Below are positions 47,601-52,969 of a stretch of DNA of 64,000 nt, piece by piece. Origin of the DNA: Rugalucina vietnamica (lineage: Eukaryota; Mollusca; Bivalvia; Lucinida; Lucinidae); assembly GCA_964017185.1 (NCBI GenBank), contig OZ024869.1, positions 62,386,931-62,450,930 on the forward strand. Direction: 5' to 3'. The translations under genes and the position numbers were made by a program. The number at the start of each line of letters is the position of its first letter. Within the stretch, counting starts at the first letter, position 1. Under the pieces are notes generated by a model, which saw only the letters and a program-made list of their open reading frames with translations, was not told the origin of the DNA and did no database searches.

Positions 47601-50600
47601 CTGGACCGAGCAGTGGGTCGTGGCCACAGGCAGACGGATGTGATTGTTATGGATTTCGCTAAGGCCTTTGACAAGGTCCCACATAAAAGGTTATTATACA
47701 AACTTGACTTCTACGGGATTAGAGGATCTACACATAAGTGGATCGACTCGTGGCTCTCTGAGCGCTCTCAAAAAGTGGTATTAGATGGCCGTGCCTCAGA
47801 TCCAGTCCCGGTTCTTTCTGGTGTCCCACAAGGATCGGTCTTAGGACCGGTCCTATTTCTTATTTTCATTAATGATCTTCCTGACAACATCAGGTCATCT
47901 GTTCGGCTATTTGCTGATGATTGTGTTTTATACAGAAATGTCAAGTCACCATTGGATTGTCAAATTTTACAAGATGACCTGAATAGCTTGGCCAAATGGG
48001 AAATGGATTGGCAAATGAAATTCAATGTTAGCAAATGTCATTCAATGAGGGTGACGCGGCTACATCCAAGCAGGCATATAGATTTCAATTACACACTGCA
48101 TCAGCAAACATTAGAACAGGTTCAGTCCGCTAAATACCTCGGTTTAACTATCACAGATGATCTTGATTGGGGTCAACACATTTCTGAAATTACATGCAAG
48201 GCAACTAAGACTTTGGGTTTTCTTCGGCGCAATTTGGCACTGGCACCTAGGCATACTAAGGAAGTTGCATACAAAACATTGGTTCGGCCTCAACTTGAGT
48301 ATGCAGCTCCTATTTGGCATCCCTATCATGAAACTCAGATTGAGATGGTGGAGAAGGTGCAGAGGACTGCTGCCCGGTGGACCTGCAGGCGATGGAGGAA
48401 CACCAGTAGCGTCGGTGAAATGCTAGATGAACTTGAGTGGCCATCCCTGGAGTCTCGCAGGGAGCGGTCCTCCTTAACCTTCTTCTACAAGATACACTCC
48501 GGTACAGTGTCTCTTGATAAAGACAAATACCTGACCCCGGCACCCAATCTAAGGCATACTCGGGCATCACATGAATCACAATACACAAGACCATTTGCCT
48601 ATAGTGATGCCCTGAAAAATTCCTTTTTCCCCAGAACTATTCCGGTTTGGAATAGTCTCCCTTCTTCAGTGGTCCTATCTAAGACCATTGAGGAATTTAA
48701 GGCTTCTATTTAAATCATTAGCCCAGAGGCATGCGTTTTAGTATGCCTCTCATCTATATCTTGTAAATAGTTTTAATGGTCCACCCCAAATGTTTTATTT
48801 TCCCTTGACTAAATTCTAAATTTAGCCACCCACCCCACACCTGAGGTGATGATCAGAAATTGATCGACTCAGTATCAGAAGATAGATAGATAGATTCTAG
48901 ACATTTTTTTCTAATTTTGCAAGGTCACGACTATTGCAGAAAAGCTCAAAAAGATAACAAAAAATATAATTGTAAGTTTTGAAAAAAAAAAGTACAAGTA
49001 TGAGCTTTTGAAAAAAGTCTAAACAGTAACCCCAACTTATTTGTGCCCTGCTTAAATAAAGCTTATACTTGTCTGTTTGTTTGTACTGTAAATAAACACG
49101 TACGCGACAAGCTGTTCGTACAGAAGCTTCATAGTCATATAAAATCGACCATACAATAGCAAAAACAGGTGCACACTAATCGGTGGGATCCTATGTTGAA
49201 TTATCCGGGATCCAAGGAGGTAGTGTCATGTCATCATCAATATCTCAAGTATTACTGATCAGATTTTTATGATTTTGGTATCATATTAATTTGAATGCTC
49301 TGATCTAAAATGTGACATAATCACAAATCGAAAAAAATTAATTTGAATATGTTAATTTTGCATTTGAAAATTCCGGGATCGCTGAAAACCGCAACTCTGG
49401 TCCAGTGAGTAGTGTTACTTCCACATTAATATCTCGAAAATTTCTCATCAAAATCAAATCTTTTTTATGTCATAATAATTTGAATGCTATATTCTAGCAT
49501 ATGAAATAAAGAAAAAAGAAAAATATTAATATTTAATATGTTAAATTTGCATTTGAAAATTCCGGGATCGCTGAAAACCGCAACTGGGATTCAGTGGGTA
49601 GTGTTACTTCTACATTAATATCTCGAAAATTTCTTATCAAAATCAAATCTTTCTTATGTCAAATTACATTGAATGTTGTATTCTTGCATATGACATCAAC
49701 AGAAATGAAAAATATTAATATTTAATATGATGAATTTGCGTTTGAAATTTCCGGGATCGCTGAAAACCGCATCTGGGATCCAGACGGTAGTGCTAGTTCT
49801 AATAATAACTCGATTATTTCTCATCAAAACCAAATAATTTTTATGTCAAATTACATTGAATGCTGTATTCTTGCATATGACATGTACAAAAATGAAAAAC
49901 ATTAATATTCAATAGGTTTGATTTGCGTTTGAAATTTCCGGGATCGTCACAAACCGCATCCGGGACTAATTCTACATTGATGCTTGTTTAATGTTTTCGA
50001 CCATTGCACATAAAATGTTGAAAAAATGACATAGGACTACAGAGAAAACAATTTTTTGTAGCTCAATGCATGAATTATGATTTTGGTAGCTTGACATCTT
50101 AAGTTCCTAAGTTTACATGATCGTCTGTGTGTATAAATATAAATGAGCCGCCGCATGGGAAAACAAATAATTTGCAAAGGCGAAAACAAAGTCGCAGAAC
50201 AGCTGTGCAGTAACTGCATAGCTAATCAGCGCCTTTGTTTTCGGTGCACGGATAGTACAATCCGTCTTCTTCTTAAATCCGAAATTTCAAGCTTATAGTC
50301 TGTGTCAGTGAATGTACAGGGTGGTTTGTGTCGGACCTGGTTGATAAAGACATTTTGTTTTCTCACGCACAGTCTCTGTTTAAATATAATTTATTTGGAT
50401 AAGATTTCGCGATTTCAACTTTAATTTTTAATTTGAATGGAATAACAAAGTCGCTTATCAGCCTACACGGTCGATACTCGCTTTTGTTATTCACAAGTCC
50501 GAAAACCTTCCGTTAGCCGTATAATATAGAAACATACCATAGCGATATGGTTCTGCATTATCCGTTGCCCCCTGCTCACCGCGGGGAGGTGGAAGTTGAG

Positions 50601-52927
50601 CACGATTTTTTTTTTTTAACCGATAGCACTTTCACAAGTCCACTTATTATGACAATGGCATGACACATCGATGAATTTCTGAAGAATATGGGTTTAAACA
50701 CTTCCTTATTTGCACTTTCACTACACTGAAAAAAAGTTATAAGAGGCCACCTCATATTTTGTCTTCTAGTTCAGAAAGTAAAATACGATCAATTAAAATT
50801 CATGATCATATGAATAAACCAATGTCTAACAGTGGCTCTGTGAGTTTCTGCATTCCAAAATGCGTGATACTTCTCACACAGACGAAGCATGTGTAAAGGT
50901 ACCCTATTTCAAAAAGTCACACTTTATTAACATCAAATTAAATGTCATATTATGACGTTGTGTTTTTACATTTTAATTTATTTGAAAGTGCTACTGACTG
51001 CCATGATGCAAGATAAAATTAAGTCAAAAGTGTTGCTGCAATAAGAATCTTCGTTTTTGTTTTGCACATGCAAGAAGACAACAACCTGAATAACAGGAAT
51101 TCAGCTTTTGTATGCAATTTGCATACCAACTTTGTTCTTCTCCAGTTGCGTTATTATCAGCAGCACGGCATTGAAATTTTCAGCGATTATTTAGGTCAAA
51201 TACTAGACTCTGATAAACTTTGAAAATTAAAAAAATCGTCCACAAATTTTGTTATTTTGTTCGATAAAAATTGGCATTGAAACCGGAAGTGTGCGGCAGC
51301 CTTGACATGTTGGTCCTCGAAAATGGTCAAAAACAGTTATGTCGAATTATATCTCTCATTTCCAGGCCTCATCAAGTGAATTTAACAGGGGTCAACATGT
51401 TTAAGAGGCACATTTATGAATTTTTCAAAAAATCTCAAAATTGGCGATTTTTAAAAATGCATAAAAATTCTACCAGTAGAGAAAATTCGAATGTTTGATG
51501 TTTTTCCGAGCCGTAACGACCCCTTTGATGACACCCGTTCCTAATTTCAATAAATGGTGTGCTGTATCCAATTTTTTATTTAAAAACATTGATTTTTGCA
51601 TTTTTACTCCAAAAACGCCTTTAGTAAAAGAAAATTATTTCTTAACACTTTGGAACTTTACTTACTGAAAAACACGTCTTTTGGCAAAAAATTGTGCAAT
51701 TTTGAACTTGACTTAGAAACAAAAAATGAGTTTGAAAAGTGGCCTCTTTATAACTTTGTTTCAGTGTACTTCACTTATTATTATAATTGAGCCGTCTCGT
51801 GAGAAAACCAACAATCTGATTTCCGGCCATGTCCGAAACAAACCGGTAGCTAGAGGTTTTTGAAGTAGAGTGATTCCACTATCCATGTAGCGAAAACAAA
51901 GGCGCTGATCAGCTTCGCGGTAACTGCGAAGCTGATCTGCGCATTTGTTTTCGCATATGCATATGTTGGGTTTCTCACGAGGCGGCTCAATTATGTTTTT
52001 TTTGGAAACCATATTGTCTATGCATTCTGGCATTTTGCATCTACACCATATAGGAATTTTTACAACTTTACATGTAACAGAGTCCAGTTTAGATCTTCCT
52101 CTCACTGTTTCCTTGGGAAATGGTGTCATGTTTCCGCGTTCAAGGCATTCGATTAGATGTTCTCTCATTTTTGACACTGTGTAACTTACTCTAGTATTAA
52201 AACCATTTGGGTTAAAACAAAACTCCACAACATTTGCAATTGCGAATAATCCACAATCATACGAATTCGGTTGTTGTTGAACACGAGGAACCTTAACTTG
52301 AAGGATCGATGACGAAGTCCTATAAATCTGGGATAATTGAATCTTAACATTATTTCTCAAATCCTTCAAATTTGCACCTAAACTGTCTATATAGTAAACA
52401 CAATTTTCATCTTTATATGACGAGAAACTCATTGTCCAATGGTTAGTCCCATCGAAATGTAACTGAACACTTGGCGTAACCTGTTCCTTAAATTGTCTGT
52501 TAGAATACCCACAATCTATGTTTTGGAACAAGCAACATTCCGACTATATATTCTGTCAATTATTCTTATGTCTATCGCATATGAATCTTTACATCTTCTT
52601 ATATCTTGTATAATAATAATAATTATTTCAATCATATAAAAATGTCTAGTTAGGCATGTCGTGTGCAAGGGAAAACAGTATTTGCATGTATCGTATTTTG
52701 ATCCAGAAAATATATGCCTATGAAAATTTGATCAGTCTAAAACATTATGCCACGCTTCTTTAAGCTGTTTGTGCTAATTTGTCACACGGACCATTAACTC
52801 TGAAATGACAATTATCATGGATCATTAATTTCTATGTGGAAATTAACGACCCGTAAAAAATAATTGCTTTAGAATCACAAACATTATTTAATGAATTTCA
52901 CATTTATTTTGTACGTTTATAACATTT

Positions 52928-52969
<42 letters not shown>

